Below, one piece after another: positions 38,733 through 48,289 of a stretch of DNA of 64,000 nt (position 1 is the stretch's first letter; every line of letters begins with the position of its first letter). The DNA is from Candidatus Salinicoccus stercoripullorum (lineage in GTDB: Bacteria; Bacillota; Bacilli; Staphylococcales; Salinicoccaceae): assembly GCA_019113295.1 (NCBI GenBank), contig DXHR01000001.1, positions 1 to 64,000 of the forward strand. Direction: 5' to 3'. The notes under the pieces were generated by a model. It was not told the DNA's origin, did no database searches, and saw nothing but the letters and a program-made list of their open reading frames with translations. Position numbers and translations under genes: made by a program.

Positions 38733-38884
38733 ATACGCACTCTGTGTCATCAAACGGGTTTCGTGGCCCAGGGACTGAAATAGCGGCCATCTGGGCATGG
38801 CCCCCGCGCCAAACCCATATAACGCTTTAAGCGGGCATGGCACCCCGTGCCTTTCAAGTCATCTGCTATCCGCGAAAACTCCAT

Positions 38885-38909
38885 CAAAAAAACCGGGTCG
38901 CCCCGGTTT
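38885..38909 (-). terminator. Terminator of the ALDH-DUF779 operon
   Basis: On minus strand AAACCGGGGCGACCCGGTTTTTTTG. Confidence 0.7.
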
Positions 38910-38925
38910 CTGTCGAAATCTATCC

Positions 38926-39258
38926 TTATATCGGTTCCGAACGGATATGGAATCTGACGCCGCGTGGACCTTCTATGCTGAACATGCCTCCGATGCCTTC
39001 CACGACATCCAGTGTGAGATGTGTATGTTTCCAATATTCGTACTGCCTGTGATGCATATAGAACGGCACACCTTCGACTTCTCCCAGTTTGACATCGGCA
39101 TCACCGATGATCATTGTGCCTTCCGTGAAGCACATCGGGCTCGAGCCGTCGCAGCATCCGCCGGACTGGTGGAATATGAGTGGACCGTGCTCTTCTTTCA
39201 GCTCCCTGATGAGGGATCTGGCTGCCTCTGTTGCATCTATACTGTTCAGCGTTTCCAT
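38926..39258 (-). CDS. DUF779 domain-containing protein
   Basis: LKEEHGPLIFHQSGGCCDGSSPMCF...IGDADVKLGEVEGVPFYMHHRQYEYWKHTHLTLDVVEGIGGMFSIEGPRGVRF. Confidence 0.93.
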   Translation of the reverse strand: METLNSIDATEAARSLIRELKEEHGPLIFHQSGGCCDGSSPMCFTEGTMIIGDADVKLGEVEGVPFYMHHRQYEYWKHTHLTLDVVEGIGGMFSIEGPRGVRFHIRSEPI

Positions 39259-39259
39259 T

Positions 39260-40780
39260 TTAGAAGAATCCTTTTGGAGATTCGCTGTAACTGACAAGCA
39301 GGTTTTTGGTCTGCTGATAGTGGCTGAGCATCATCAGGTGGTTTTCGCGTCCGATACCACTCATCTTATAGCCGCCGAATGCAGCATGGGCAGGGTAGTC
39401 ATGATATGTGTTCACCCATACACGGCCTGCCTGGATTGCACGTCCGAATCTGTAGGCTTTATTCTGAGAGCGGGTCCACACGCCGGCACCGAGTCCATAT
39501 AATGTATCGTTGGCGATTGCGATGGCTTCATCATCGTCCCTGTATGTCGCGACGGCGAGTACCGGACCGAAGATCTCCTCCTGGAAGATGCGCATCGTAT
39601 TATCGCCTTTGAAGATAGTCGGCTCGAAGTAGTACCCGCCTTCGATGTCGCCGTCCACTTCCTTGATCCTCCCGCCGGTCAGTATTTCCGCGCCTTCTTT
39701 CTGGCCGATTTCAAGATAGGAGCTGATCTTCTCTTTCTGCTCTTTTGAAGTCTGGGCGCCCATCATTGTATTTTCATCGAACGGGTTGCCGACCTTGATC
39801 TTTTCGACACGCTCGATGACACGCTTGATGAATTCATCATAAATATCCTCGTGGATGAGTGCGCGTGACGGACAAGTACACACTTCACCCTGGTTCAGGG
39901 CGAACATCACGAGACCTTCAATGGCTTTGTCCAGATAATCATCATCGGCGTCCATTACGTCTTTTGCGAAGATGTTCGGGGATTTACCGCCGAGTTCCAG
40001 TGTGACCGGGATGATATTCTGGCTGGCATTCTGCATGATGATCCGTCCTGTAGTCGTCTCCCCGGTGAATGCGATCTTGTTGATCTTATCGTGGGTGGCG
40101 AGAGTCTGGCCGGCTTCGGAACCGAAACCATTGACGATGTTCACGACACCTTTGGGAATGAGGTCTCCGATGAGCTCCATCAGGTGCAGGATGGTCGATG
40201 GTGTCTGTTCCGCTGGTTTCAGTACGACGGAGTTGCCCGCAGCAAGCGCCGGTGCGAGTTTCCATGTCGCCATGAGCAGCGGGAAGTTCCAAGGGATGAT
40301 CTGTCCGACGACACCGAGCGGCTCATGGTAGTGGTAGGCGACTGTATCATTGTCAATCTGGGAAATACCGCCTTCCTGTGCCCGGATGGCGCCGGCGAAG
40401 TATCTGTAGTGGTCGACCACAAGGGGCAGGTCGGCGTTCAGGGTCTCGCGGACAGCCTTGCCGTTCTCAAATGTTTCAAGCACTGCGAGTTCCTCGAGAT
40501 TTTCTTCGATACGGTCGGCGATCTTAAGCAAAATGTTACTGCGCTCGGTTGGTGAAGTTTCTCCCCACGTCTTCTGTGCTTCATGCGCTGCAGCAACCGC
40601 CTTATCGACATCCTCCTTCGTGGAACGCGGGACTTTGGACACAGCTTTGCCGATCACCGGTGATTCATTGTCGAAGTATTTTCCGCCTGCCGGTGCTACC
40701 CATTCGCCTCCGATATAGTTCTCATATTGAGCTTTAACCTTGTATTGTGCATTCTCTTTGTGCGGAAATTCATATACCAT
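39260..40780 (-). CDS. Aldehyde dehydrogenase family protein
   Basis: [59 protein letters not shown]. Confidence 0.95.
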   Translation of the reverse strand: MVYEFPHKENAQYKVKAQYENYIGGEWVAPAGGKYFDNESPVIGKAVSKVPRSTKEDVDKAVAAAHEAQKTWGETSPTERSNILLKIADRIEENLEELAVLETFENGKAVRETLNADLPLVVDHYRYFAGAIRAQEGGISQIDNDTVAYHYHEPLGVVGQIIPWNFPLLMATWKLAPALAAGNSVVLKPAEQTPSTILHLMELIGDLIPKGVVNIVNGFGSEAGQTLATHDKINKIAFTGETTTGRIIMQNASQNIIPVTLELGGKSPNIFAKDVMDADDDYLDKAIEGLVMFALNQGEVCTCPSRALIHEDIYDEFIKRVIERVEKIKVGNPFDENTMMGAQTSKEQKEKISSYLEIGQKEGAEILTGGRIKEVDGDIEGGYYFEPTIFKGDNTMRIFQEEIFGPVLAVATYRDDDEAIAIANDTLYGLGAGVWTRSQNKAYRFGRAIQAGRVWVNTYHDYPAHAAFGGYKMSGIGRENHLMMLSHYQQTKNLLVSYSESPKGFF

Positions 40781-40920
40781 CTATCTTACCTCCTAATAGT
40801 TATAATACAATTTTATCTGAATACTCTGCATTTTGTAAAGGCTTTCATACTTTTGAAGTCGACTTGGTTGAGGGAAGCATTTACTTTATACTGGAATGGT
40901 AAAAAAGAGGGGGTGAAAGT

Positions 40921-41223
40921 ATGGGGAAGTGCCCATATTGCAATCACGTTTGGACTTATAAAGAAAAACTGCTGGGCTACGCAATAAAACCAAGGACCCG
41001 TATAAGATGTCCCGAATGCCGTGAATACATAGAGCCTTCGACACTTTCGATCATCTATGATTATATCGCAGTCCTCGGCGTGGCATTGATGGTGTTCCTC
41101 TTGATTCCCATAATGCATCTGCCGGCCGGAATATCCATGCTGATGAGCATTGCGCTGCTTGTGATCTACCTGGTTGTGTTTTTGCCTTTTACAGTCAGAT
41201 TCAAGAAATACAACTATAAATGA
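40921..41223 (+). CDS. TIGR04104-type putative zinc-finger membrane protein
   Basis: MGKCPYCNHVWTYKEKLLGYAIKPRTRIRCPECREYIEPST then two TM segments. Confidence 0.8.
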   Translation: MGKCPYCNHVWTYKEKLLGYAIKPRTRIRCPECREYIEPSTLSIIYDYIAVLGVALMVFLLIPIMHLPAGISMLMSIALLVIYLVVFLPFTVRFKKYNYK

Positions 41224-41323
41224 ACCGATAATGAACTTTGCCGTCCTGACGGCTGGGGTGCATTCTGCAAAGAGATTGGGATGATCGCCCAGGTCAGCCT
41301 GCCCCGGCCGCGGTGATGCACAT

Positions 41324-41368
41324 GAAAACGGCCCGTCCGGGGAATTTCCTCCGGAGGGGCCGTTTTCG
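41324..41368. terminator. Bidirectional terminator (convergent genes)
   Basis: GAAAACGGCCC...GGGGCCGTTTTC. Confidence 0.75.
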
Positions 41369-41369
41369 T

Positions 41370-42509
41370 CTAAGAGAATACTTCGCCTTTGACAATAGTC
41401 TGTGTCAGGTTGGCTTTACCATCATACAGGACGAGATCCGCATCCGCGCCTTCTTTGATGACGCCTTTCTGTTCTGTGATGCCGAGTTCCCGTGCCGGGT
41501 TGTAGGATGACATCTTGACGATATCCGGCCAGCCGCAGCCGGTGAAGCCGAGCATATTCCTGACTGCCTGGTCCATCGTCAGCACACTGCCGGCAAGTGT
41601 GCCGTCGGCCAGACGGGCTTCATTGCCCACCACATTGACTTCCTGTCCGCCGAGGTCATACCGGCCGTCGGGAAGTCCCTGGGCACGCATTGCGTCGGTG
41701 ATCATGATCATCCGGTCGGAAGTGATGTTGTCGTAGGCAAGCTTTACCATTTCGGGGCGTGAATGGATGCCGTCGGAGATGATTTCAACGAATGCGTCGG
41801 ACATGTATGCGAATCCGACAACACCGGGTTCCCGGTGATGGAGCCCGCGCATGCCATTATACAGATGGGTGACATGGCTCACACCATTCTTTTCAGCTTC
41901 AATCAATGTTTCATACAGCGCATCGGTATGGCCGGCTGACGCAATGATACCGAGTTCCTTCAGGGCTTCGAGGAATGTACCGTTTTCATCCTCCTCGGGT
42001 GCGAACGTGATCTGCCGGATCCTGTTGCCGGAAATATCCTGGAGACGGCGGATCATTTCCACATCAGGCGCAATGATATGATCCGGGTGCTGGGCACCGG
42101 GATGTTTTTTGGAAATAAAAGGCCCCTCCTGATGGATACCGAGCATTTCCGCACCGGAGTGGTAAGTGTAATCAGCGAGGTTCATCAGCGAGCGTTCAAC
42201 ATTTTCTATCGTAGAAGTCATCGTCGTCGCAAGGAACGATGTGGATCCCGTCTTCGGCAGGTGGGCGGAGATTTTTTCGATATATTCCATGTCTGCATCC
42301 ATCGCATCGACACCGTCGGCACCATGGATGTGCATCTCAATGGCACCGGGAAGGAGGTAATTGTGTTCCGCATCTATCGTTTTTTCAGCTTCCGGGCAGT
42401 TTACCATAGGGCCGAAAGAATGGATCTTCCCATTTTCAGTCAGCAGCCAATGATCCTCATGAACATTCTCATGAGTGACAATACTGGCATTCTTAATAAG
42501 TAATTTCAT
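41370..42509 (-). CDS. nagA: N-acetylglucosamine-6-phosphate deacetylase
   Basis: LLPGAIEMHIHGADGVDAMDA; VSHVTHLYNGMRGLHHREPGVVG; MITDAMRAQGLPDGRYDLGG. Confidence 0.95.
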   Translation of the reverse strand: MKLLIKNASIVTHENVHEDHWLLTENGKIHSFGPMVNCPEAEKTIDAEHNYLLPGAIEMHIHGADGVDAMDADMEYIEKISAHLPKTGSTSFLATTMTSTIENVERSLMNLADYTYHSGAEMLGIHQEGPFISKKHPGAQHPDHIIAPDVEMIRRLQDISGNRIRQITFAPEEDENGTFLEALKELGIIASAGHTDALYETLIEAEKNGVSHVTHLYNGMRGLHHREPGVVGFAYMSDAFVEIISDGIHSRPEMVKLAYDNITSDRMIMITDAMRAQGLPDGRYDLGGQEVNVVGNEARLADGTLAGSVLTMDQAVRNMLGFTGCGWPDIVKMSSYNPARELGITEQKGVIKEGADADLVLYDGKANLTQTIVKGEVFS

Positions 42510-42600
42510 TAAATCGCTTCCTTATAAAAATATAATTTATTATAAAACTTTATATGCGAATAAAAATAGTATATCAAAGATATGGCAAAATATGCTATAT

Positions 42601-42614
42601 TGTAAGCGATAACA
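42601..42614 (+). promoter_or_regulatory. cre (CcpA) site upstream of nagE
   Basis: TGTAAGCGATAACA, perfect match to TGWNANCGNTNWCA, in the nagA-nagE divergent intergenic region. Confidence 0.75.
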
Positions 42615-42643
42615 TATATTTAGGATAAAAGGGAGGAAAAAAT

Positions 42644-44128
42644 ATGTTACGCTATGTTCAAAATATGGGGAGATCATTCATGCTCCCTGTCGCTGTACTG
42701 CCGGCAGTTGCACTTCTGGTCGGATTTGCATATATAATTGATTCAGATGGTCCGGCAGGCGACAATATCATTTCACTTGCCCTTTTCCGGGCAGGCACCT
42801 CGGTACTCGATAATCTGGCGCTGCTGTTCGCTGTAGGACTGTCATTCGGCATGTCCAAGGATAAGAGCGGGGCTGCAGCGATTACAGGTCTGGTTTCGTT
42901 TCTTGTAGTCACCAACCTGCTTAATGCAGATGCAATGGAATTATTCAAAGGCATCCCGGCAGATGAGGTTACGGGGGCATTTACTGTAATTGACAATAAC
43001 GTCCTAATCGGTATACTGACCGGACTCATTTCAGCAGCATTGTACAATAAATTCAGTAATGTAAAGCTGCCTGATTATCTCGCTTTCTTCAGTGGCAGGC
43101 GTGCAGTACCGATCATCGCGGTATTTGTAATGGCTGCTCTGGCGGGTCTCCTGTATTTGGTTTGGCCGATAATGTATAATGGTCTGGTCAACTTTGGCGA
43201 ATGGATCAGCGGCCTTGGTGCATTGGGCGCCGGTCTGTACGGTTTCTTCAATAGACTGCTCATTCCGACCGGCCTGCATCATGCACTCAACTCTGTATTC
43301 TGGTTCGATACTGTCGGCATCAACGATATCGGAAACTTCTGGGCGAACGAAGGGGAACAGGGGATTACAGGACGTTATCAGGCCGGGTTCTTCCCGATTA
43401 TGATGTTCGGCCTGCCGGGCGCTGCGCTCGCGATGTATCATACAGCGAAAACCAAATATAAGAAAGCAGCGGCTTCATTGCTGCTTGCGACTGCACTTAC
43501 GGCATTCCTTACAGGTGTGACTGAACCGATGGAATTCTCATTCATGTTCCTTGCGCCGCTGCTCTATGTTGTTCATGCATTACTTACAGGGGTATCAATG
43601 TTCGTTGCGGCAAGTTTCGAATGGACAGCAGGTTTCAGTTTCAGTGCGGGACTGATAGATTTCCTGCTAAGCTCAAGGATACCGATTGCGAATCAGCCGT
43701 ATATGCTGATGGTTCAGGGTGCTGGATTCTTCATCCTGTACTACATCATATTCAGGGTCCTGATTACTGCATTGAATATTAAGACGCCAGGACGTGATGC
43801 CTCAATACTCGGAGAATCTGAAGATGTAACCGTAGACACACAAGAGGAAGTAGCAGGACATCCTGTCTCCAATACTGCTGGAGAAGATAAATATACACAG
43901 AAAGCCGACAAAATCCTCATCGGGCTCGGCGGCAGGGAGAACATCGATACGGTGGATTACTGCACGACAAGGCTGAGGGTAAATGTCCACGATGATTCCA
44001 AGATCGATGAAGGCCAGCTTAAGGCTTCGGGTGCCCATGGCGTGGTCAAACCGGGCAAAAACAACGTTCAGGTTGTTGTAGGTACGGAAGTTGAACATGT
44101 GGCTGAAGAAATGAAACGCATGCTCTAG
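42644..44128 (+). CDS. nagE: PTS N-acetylglucosamine transporter subunit IIBC
   Basis: IIC with IPTGLHHALNSVFWFD, FLTGVTEPMEFSFMFLAPLLY; IIB NIDTVDYCTTRLRVNV. Confidence 0.93.
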   Translation: MLRYVQNMGRSFMLPVAVLPAVALLVGFAYIIDSDGPAGDNIISLALFRAGTSVLDNLALLFAVGLSFGMSKDKSGAAAITGLVSFLVVTNLLNADAMELFKGIPADEVTGAFTVIDNNVLIGILTGLISAALYNKFSNVKLPDYLAFFSGRRAVPIIAVFVMAALAGLLYLVWPIMYNGLVNFGEWISGLGALGAGLYGFFNRLLIPTGLHHALNSVFWFDTVGINDIGNFWANEGEQGITGRYQAGFFPIMMFGLPGAALAMYHTAKTKYKKAAASLLLATALTAFLTGVTEPMEFSFMFLAPLLYVVHALLTGVSMFVAASFEWTAGFSFSAGLIDFLLSSRIPIANQPYMLMVQGAGFFILYYIIFRVLITALNIKTPGRDASILGESEDVTVDTQEEVAGHPVSNTAGEDKYTQKADKILIGLGGRENIDTVDYCTTRLRVNVHDDSKIDEGQLKASGAHGVVKPGKNNVQVVVGTEVEHVAEEMKRML

Positions 44129-44140
44129 AAGTTTTTCAAG

Positions 44141-44168
44141 GCATTCCGGATTTCCGGAATGCTTTTTT
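44141..44168 (+). terminator. Rho-independent terminator
   Basis: GCATTCCGG-attt-CCGGAATGC-TTTTTTT. Confidence 0.9.
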
Positions 44169-44217
44169 TAGTGGTGGCGGGAAGTTTATTATATAATGGC
44201 GGAAAAGGAGGGGGACA

Positions 44218-45330
44218 ATGTTCTCGTTTAATAATCCCGTAGAGATAAAGTTCGGGGATGGTATTTTCACCCGGCTGAATGAATTTGTTGAAGACTTTGG
44301 CTATGAACGGATCGTTGTGGCCGCATCCGGGTCCCAGGTGAAGAATGGTGTCGTGGAACTGATCGAATCACTGCTCGGGGACAAGGTGCGCGGGGTGATC
44401 ACAGGCATTGAGGCGAATCCGACGCTCGCCAATGTCGAATCGATTGCCAGTGCAATGTATGAACATGATGCACATGCCGTCATTGCAACGGGCGGCGGCT
44501 CGGTGATGGATGCAGCAAAAGCTGCTGCGGCGTCATATATGCAGGGCATCGATGTCGGGGAACTGTTCGGGCATACGGATTTCTCAGAAGCACTGCCGAT
44601 CATTGCGGTGCCGTCTACGAGCGGCTCCGCTTCGGAAGTGACACCGACAAGTGTCATCAGTGACAAGGAAAACGGTTTGAAAGTTCCTTTGGCAGGAAAA
44701 GGGCTCTATCCGAAGCTGGCGGTTGTGGATCCGGAGCTTACATTTACATGCCCTCCCAATATTACGGCTGTTTCAGGTATCGATGTCATCTGCCATGCTC
44801 TTGACAGCTTTGGGTCGGTCAAAAGCAATCCGATCTCCGATACACTTGCAGTCCGTGCGGCCGGACTCGCGTTCCGTAATCTGGAAGCGGCATTTCTGGA
44901 GCCCGAGAACAGGGAAGCGCGCAGAAACATGTCACTCGGCAGCATGCTTGCCGGACTGGCATTCAGTCAGACCGGCACGACGGCGTCACACGCAATGAGT
45001 TATTATCTGACTTCGCATTTCAACATCCCCCACGGAGAAGCGTGTGCTTTTTCACTGGATGAATGGTTCGTCATCAACGCGGAAGCGGATCCCCGGCTGC
45101 ATCATCATGCAAAGGACATAGGATTCGAAGATGCCGGGGACCTCGCCCGCCGGTTCAATGAACTCAAGGGCAAAGTGGGTCTGAGGATGACCTTGAAGGA
45201 TCTTGGCATCGGACAGGAAGCGATGGAGGATATTGCGGATGAGACACTGAAGCAGGCGAACATGAAAAACAACATAGCACAATTGGATAAATCGGGAATC
45301 GTACAGCTGCTTGAACGAAAGCGGGGATGA
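44218..45330 (+). CDS. Iron-containing alcohol dehydrogenase
   Basis: VIATGGGSVMDAAKAAA; IIAVPSTSGSASEVTPTSVISD; SHAMSYYLTSHFNIPHGEACA. Confidence 0.92.
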   Translation: MFSFNNPVEIKFGDGIFTRLNEFVEDFGYERIVVAASGSQVKNGVVELIESLLGDKVRGVITGIEANPTLANVESIASAMYEHDAHAVIATGGGSVMDAAKAAAASYMQGIDVGELFGHTDFSEALPIIAVPSTSGSASEVTPTSVISDKENGLKVPLAGKGLYPKLAVVDPELTFTCPPNITAVSGIDVICHALDSFGSVKSNPISDTLAVRAAGLAFRNLEAAFLEPENREARRNMSLGSMLAGLAFSQTGTTASHAMSYYLTSHFNIPHGEACAFSLDEWFVINAEADPRLHHHAKDIGFEDAGDLARRFNELKGKVGLRMTLKDLGIGQEAMEDIADETLKQANMKNNIAQLDKSGIVQLLERKRG

Positions 45331-45399
45331 TCTTTATTAAGAGGTCCCTTTTTTCAGCGGGTTTATGCTGTGCTGATTTTACTTGCGGGGTGTGACGGT

Positions 45400-45909
45400 A
45401 TGGGTGAGGAAAAGGATTATCTGGTGATCAGGAGGCCGGAGATTTCCGATGCGCTGAGAATTGCCGTAATATGCAGCGAAGGCTGGCGCCAGACGGTGGA
45501 CGGGACGATGTCCGAATCTTTCCAGCGGAGCATAATCTCCTTCTGGTACACAGAAGATAAAGTGGCCGGGGATATCAGACGCGGCAGCTACAGTTATGTT
45601 GCAGAGGTAAACGGCGTGGTCGCAGGGGTCATCGGAGGCGGCATGACGGCGCTTGATACATCTAAAGTGTTCGTCTTTTATGTAGACCGGGAATACCGTT
45701 ACCGGGGCATCGGTAAAGAACTGCTTGCGAAAATTACAGAGGGTCACAGGAAAAGAGGGGCGGTCTGCCAATGGGTCTCTGTACAGGAAGGGAATGAACA
45801 CGGCCTGCCGTTTTACGAAGCAAGAGGTTTCGTATACCAGCGCGACAAGAAGACGAAGACCGAAACCGGGGAGGTGCAGATATCCCGCCGGTACAGGCGG
45901 GAACTGTAG
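45400..45909 (+). CDS. GNAT family N-acetyltransferase
   Basis: VFVFYVDREYRYRGIGKELLAKITEGHRKRGAVCQWVSVQEGNEHGLPFYEARGF. Confidence 0.85.
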   Translation: MGEEKDYLVIRRPEISDALRIAVICSEGWRQTVDGTMSESFQRSIISFWYTEDKVAGDIRRGSYSYVAEVNGVVAGVIGGGMTALDTSKVFVFYVDREYRYRGIGKELLAKITEGHRKRGAVCQWVSVQEGNEHGLPFYEARGFVYQRDKKTKTETGEVQISRRYRREL

Positions 45910-45935
45910 AAGTCTGTATGCGTGACAATGCGCTG

Positions 45936-46832
45936 TCACAGGCTTTTGTTTTTACGGAGATTGTCAATCTCTGTTCCCGCCACTCTGACGTGGTCTGCCA
46001 CTTTTTCGCTGATGTCTTCCAGATGGAAGGCGGATTCCGCTTTACTCAAATGTTCTTCCGCGTTATCCGGATCATACAGAGCGGTGTAGATGAGGCACAT
46101 GAGATGATGGGTCCTGCCCAGATAGTACATCGTGTTGCGTTCCTGGATTCTGATCAGCAGTTTGTAGCATATGTCCAGTGCCTGTATGTAATCGTGGTTG
46201 CTGTACAGGCTGTTCGCGTAGCCGTAGTATAACTGGATCAGCATATAATGATCGAAGTGATTGATATCCTCATGTTCCAGTATGCGTGTCCTGTAGCGGG
46301 TGTACATTTCAAGTGCATCGTCATACTTTTCCTGAATAAGGTATAAATCTCCAAGTGAATTGATAATCTCAAGCTCGAGATCCGACTTGTTCTTCTTTGT
46401 TCTCATCAGTTCCACGAGAATCTTTTCTGCTTCATCGTACTTCTTTTCATTTCTGAATGTGATGGCAGAGTATGTCCTGAAGAGTCTGTCGAAATTATTG
46501 TATTTCAAGTCGAAACCGTCATGCTTGTTTATTGTTTCATCGGCATCCTTCAGGGTCATCTTCAGCATTTCGGGATGTCTGAAATAGACATATTCACGCA
46601 ATTTTTCCAAATAATAATCGATCATCGCATATTCTGAGCCTTCGTCGACGAATAAAGTCTGTATGCTGATGCCAAGGCGCTGGCACAGCTGATAGAGCAC
46701 CTCTGCCGTAATTGCAGTATCCCCGCGTTCGAATCTGTAGATGGTTGTCATGCCGCATATGCCTTCTGTGAGATCTTTATGGGTCAGACCTTTCAGCTGG
46801 CGTAATTTTTTGAACCGCTCAAAATATTCCAT
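45936..46832 (-). CDS. RRNPP-type (Rgg/PlcR-like) HTH regulator with C-terminal TPR-like repeats
   Basis: N-terminal Cro/CI HTH FKKLRQLKGLTHKDLTEGICGMTTIYRFERGDTAITAEVLYQLCQRLGISI; TPR-like helices to about 290 aa. Confidence 0.82.
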   Translation of the reverse strand: MEYFERFKKLRQLKGLTHKDLTEGICGMTTIYRFERGDTAITAEVLYQLCQRLGISIQTLFVDEGSEYAMIDYYLEKLREYVYFRHPEMLKMTLKDADETINKHDGFDLKYNNFDRLFRTYSAITFRNEKKYDEAEKILVELMRTKKNKSDLELEIINSLGDLYLIQEKYDDALEMYTRYRTRILEHEDINHFDHYMLIQLYYGYANSLYSNHDYIQALDICYKLLIRIQERNTMYYLGRTHHLMCLIYTALYDPDNAEEHLSKAESAFHLEDISEKVADHVRVAGTEIDNLRKNKSL

Positions 46833-46849
46833 TGATATCCTCCCGTTTG

Positions 46850-46872
46850 TTCACAATTTTTGCATATGTGAA
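46850..46872. promoter_or_regulatory. Palindromic candidate operator between the HTH-TPR regulator and the small secreted peptide
   Basis: TTCACA-N11-TGTGAA in the divergent intergenic region. Confidence 0.4.
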
Positions 46873-46934
46873 TATTGATTAAATATTTAGAATACTACAT
46901 AATATGGTTATAGACATTGATTGGTGGTGAAGGG

Positions 46935-47111
46935 ATGAAAAAACTTATCAGCGTATTGATTGTGAGTCTGATGCTGTTTGGCGCAGTGACATTCACCAGT
47001 CCGGAAACAGTAGAAGCGAGTATTGTTAAGTCGGATGAGCCGGCATACAGTGTCATGAACGGCGGTCCATACATGTCTGATGGTAGACCCCGCCCGATCG
47101 ATGTTTATTAG
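46935..47111 (+). CDS. Small Sec-secreted peptide, candidate signalling pro-peptide
   Basis: MKKLISVLIVSLMLFGAVTFTSPETVEASIVKSDEPAYSVMNGGPYMSDGRPRPIDVY; signal peptide followed by about 30-aa tail; ggtggtgaaggg RBS; own terminator. Confidence 0.7.
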   Translation: MKKLISVLIVSLMLFGAVTFTSPETVEASIVKSDEPAYSVMNGGPYMSDGRPRPIDVY

Positions 47112-47156
47112 CAACTTATAGTAAGTTCATTTTTTCCTTACCCTTAATTGGATTTA

Positions 47157-47210
47157 CCCCTGCCTGAGAAATGCACCCGACCTCTTAATAATTTCAGGCA
47201 GGGGCTTTTT
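47157..47210 (+). terminator. Terminator after the small secreted peptide
   Basis: CCCCTGCCTGA...TCAGGCAGGGG-CTTTTTAT. Confidence 0.7.
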
Positions 47211-47387
47211 ATGCCCGAAATATGCTGAATGCATATAAATAACCTGGTTTTCATGTTAACATACCCAGATTCGAAATACTTTAACGCCCAAATGAAATTT
47301 ATTTATCATAATTATACATATGACACGGTTTAATTTCATTTTCGAAGCAATTTGTTATAATTGGGGAAAAAGATTTCGGAGGAAGAC

Positions 47388-47780
47388 ATGAAGAAATACA
47401 TAAGAGTGGTCGGAGCTGTCATTGTAAATGAAAATGACGAAATTTTATGTGCCCAGCGCCCTGAAGGAAAAAGCCTTGAGCTGATGTGGGAATTCCCCGG
47501 CGGTAAAATCGAAGAGGGGGAGGAACCTCTGGATGCCCTGATACGTGAACTGGAAGAGGAAATGGGCTGCCGGATCGAAGTGGGTGACAAGATCACCACT
47601 ACTGTCCATGAATATGATTTCGGCATTGTCGAGTTGACGACCTATTACTCCAAAGTGACATCTGGTGAAATCCAGCTGCTTGAACATGTCGATATGAAAT
47701 GGCTCAAAAGGGATGTCATCGATGCACTGGATTGGGCGCCTGCCGACATTCCGGCGATTGAACTGATTAAAAAAGGATAG
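47388..47780 (+). CDS. (Deoxy)nucleoside triphosphate pyrophosphohydrolase, Nudix family
   Basis: Nudix box GGKIEEGEEPLDALIRELEEEMG; ATG after ggaggaag RBS. Confidence 0.92.
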   Translation: MKKYIRVVGAVIVNENDEILCAQRPEGKSLELMWEFPGGKIEEGEEPLDALIRELEEEMGCRIEVGDKITTTVHEYDFGIVELTTYYSKVTSGEIQLLEHVDMKWLKRDVIDALDWAPADIPAIELIKKG

Positions 47781-47796
47781 TTTTATATGGAAGGTA

Positions 47797-48106
47797 CATT
47801 ATACCCGTTCAGAACGCAGCACATATTTCGCGACAGGTGAAAATCTCAGGGAGCAGTATGACGAAAGCATTGTGCTGAAAGACCTGCTGGGACCGACAAC
47901 GTTCAACAACAGGTACATCATTGAAGATGTCGGTTACGGGCTTGTCCTGTGGAAGAGTACAGGGGAGTTGCCGGGCATTGAGACACCGGCAATCGTTCTA
48001 TCATCCATCTGGCATCAATCATGCAGGAGTGCAACTTCACGCAGGAGGGGCTGACCTTTGATAAAGCCGGTATCGACAGTAAAATGGAACTGAATGCACA
48101 AGTATG
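47797..48106 (+). pseudogene. Degenerate C-terminal remnant of an NAD/NADP octopine/nopaline (opine) dehydrogenase-family gene
   Basis: GENLREQYDESIVLKDLLGPTTFNNRYIIEDVGYGLVLWKSTGELPGIETPAI then frameshift to RSIIHLASIMQECNFTQEGLTFDKAGIDSKMELNAQV*. Confidence 0.65.
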
Positions 48107-48112
48107 AAAAAC

Positions 48113-48282
48113 GGGGCTGGGACATAAACATCCCCAGAAAAATTAATCCGTACATTAGCTTTCCCGGGGCATCTGCGTAAGCCTGCAGTCTTACGCAGAT
48201 GCCATTCGCCGGGTGTCTAACGTACGGATTTTATCTGTAATTCATAAAATATACTATCTTCCGGGAGTTTTGTCCCAGCTCC
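48113..48282. repeat. 170-bp nested-palindrome intergenic element
   Basis: Ends GGGGCTGGGACA / TGTCCCAGCTCC; middle stem AATCCGTACATTAG / CTAACGTACGGATT; inner stem GCATCTGCGTAAG-N8-CTTACGCAGATGC. Confidence 0.85.
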
Positions 48283-48289
48283 AATTCAG

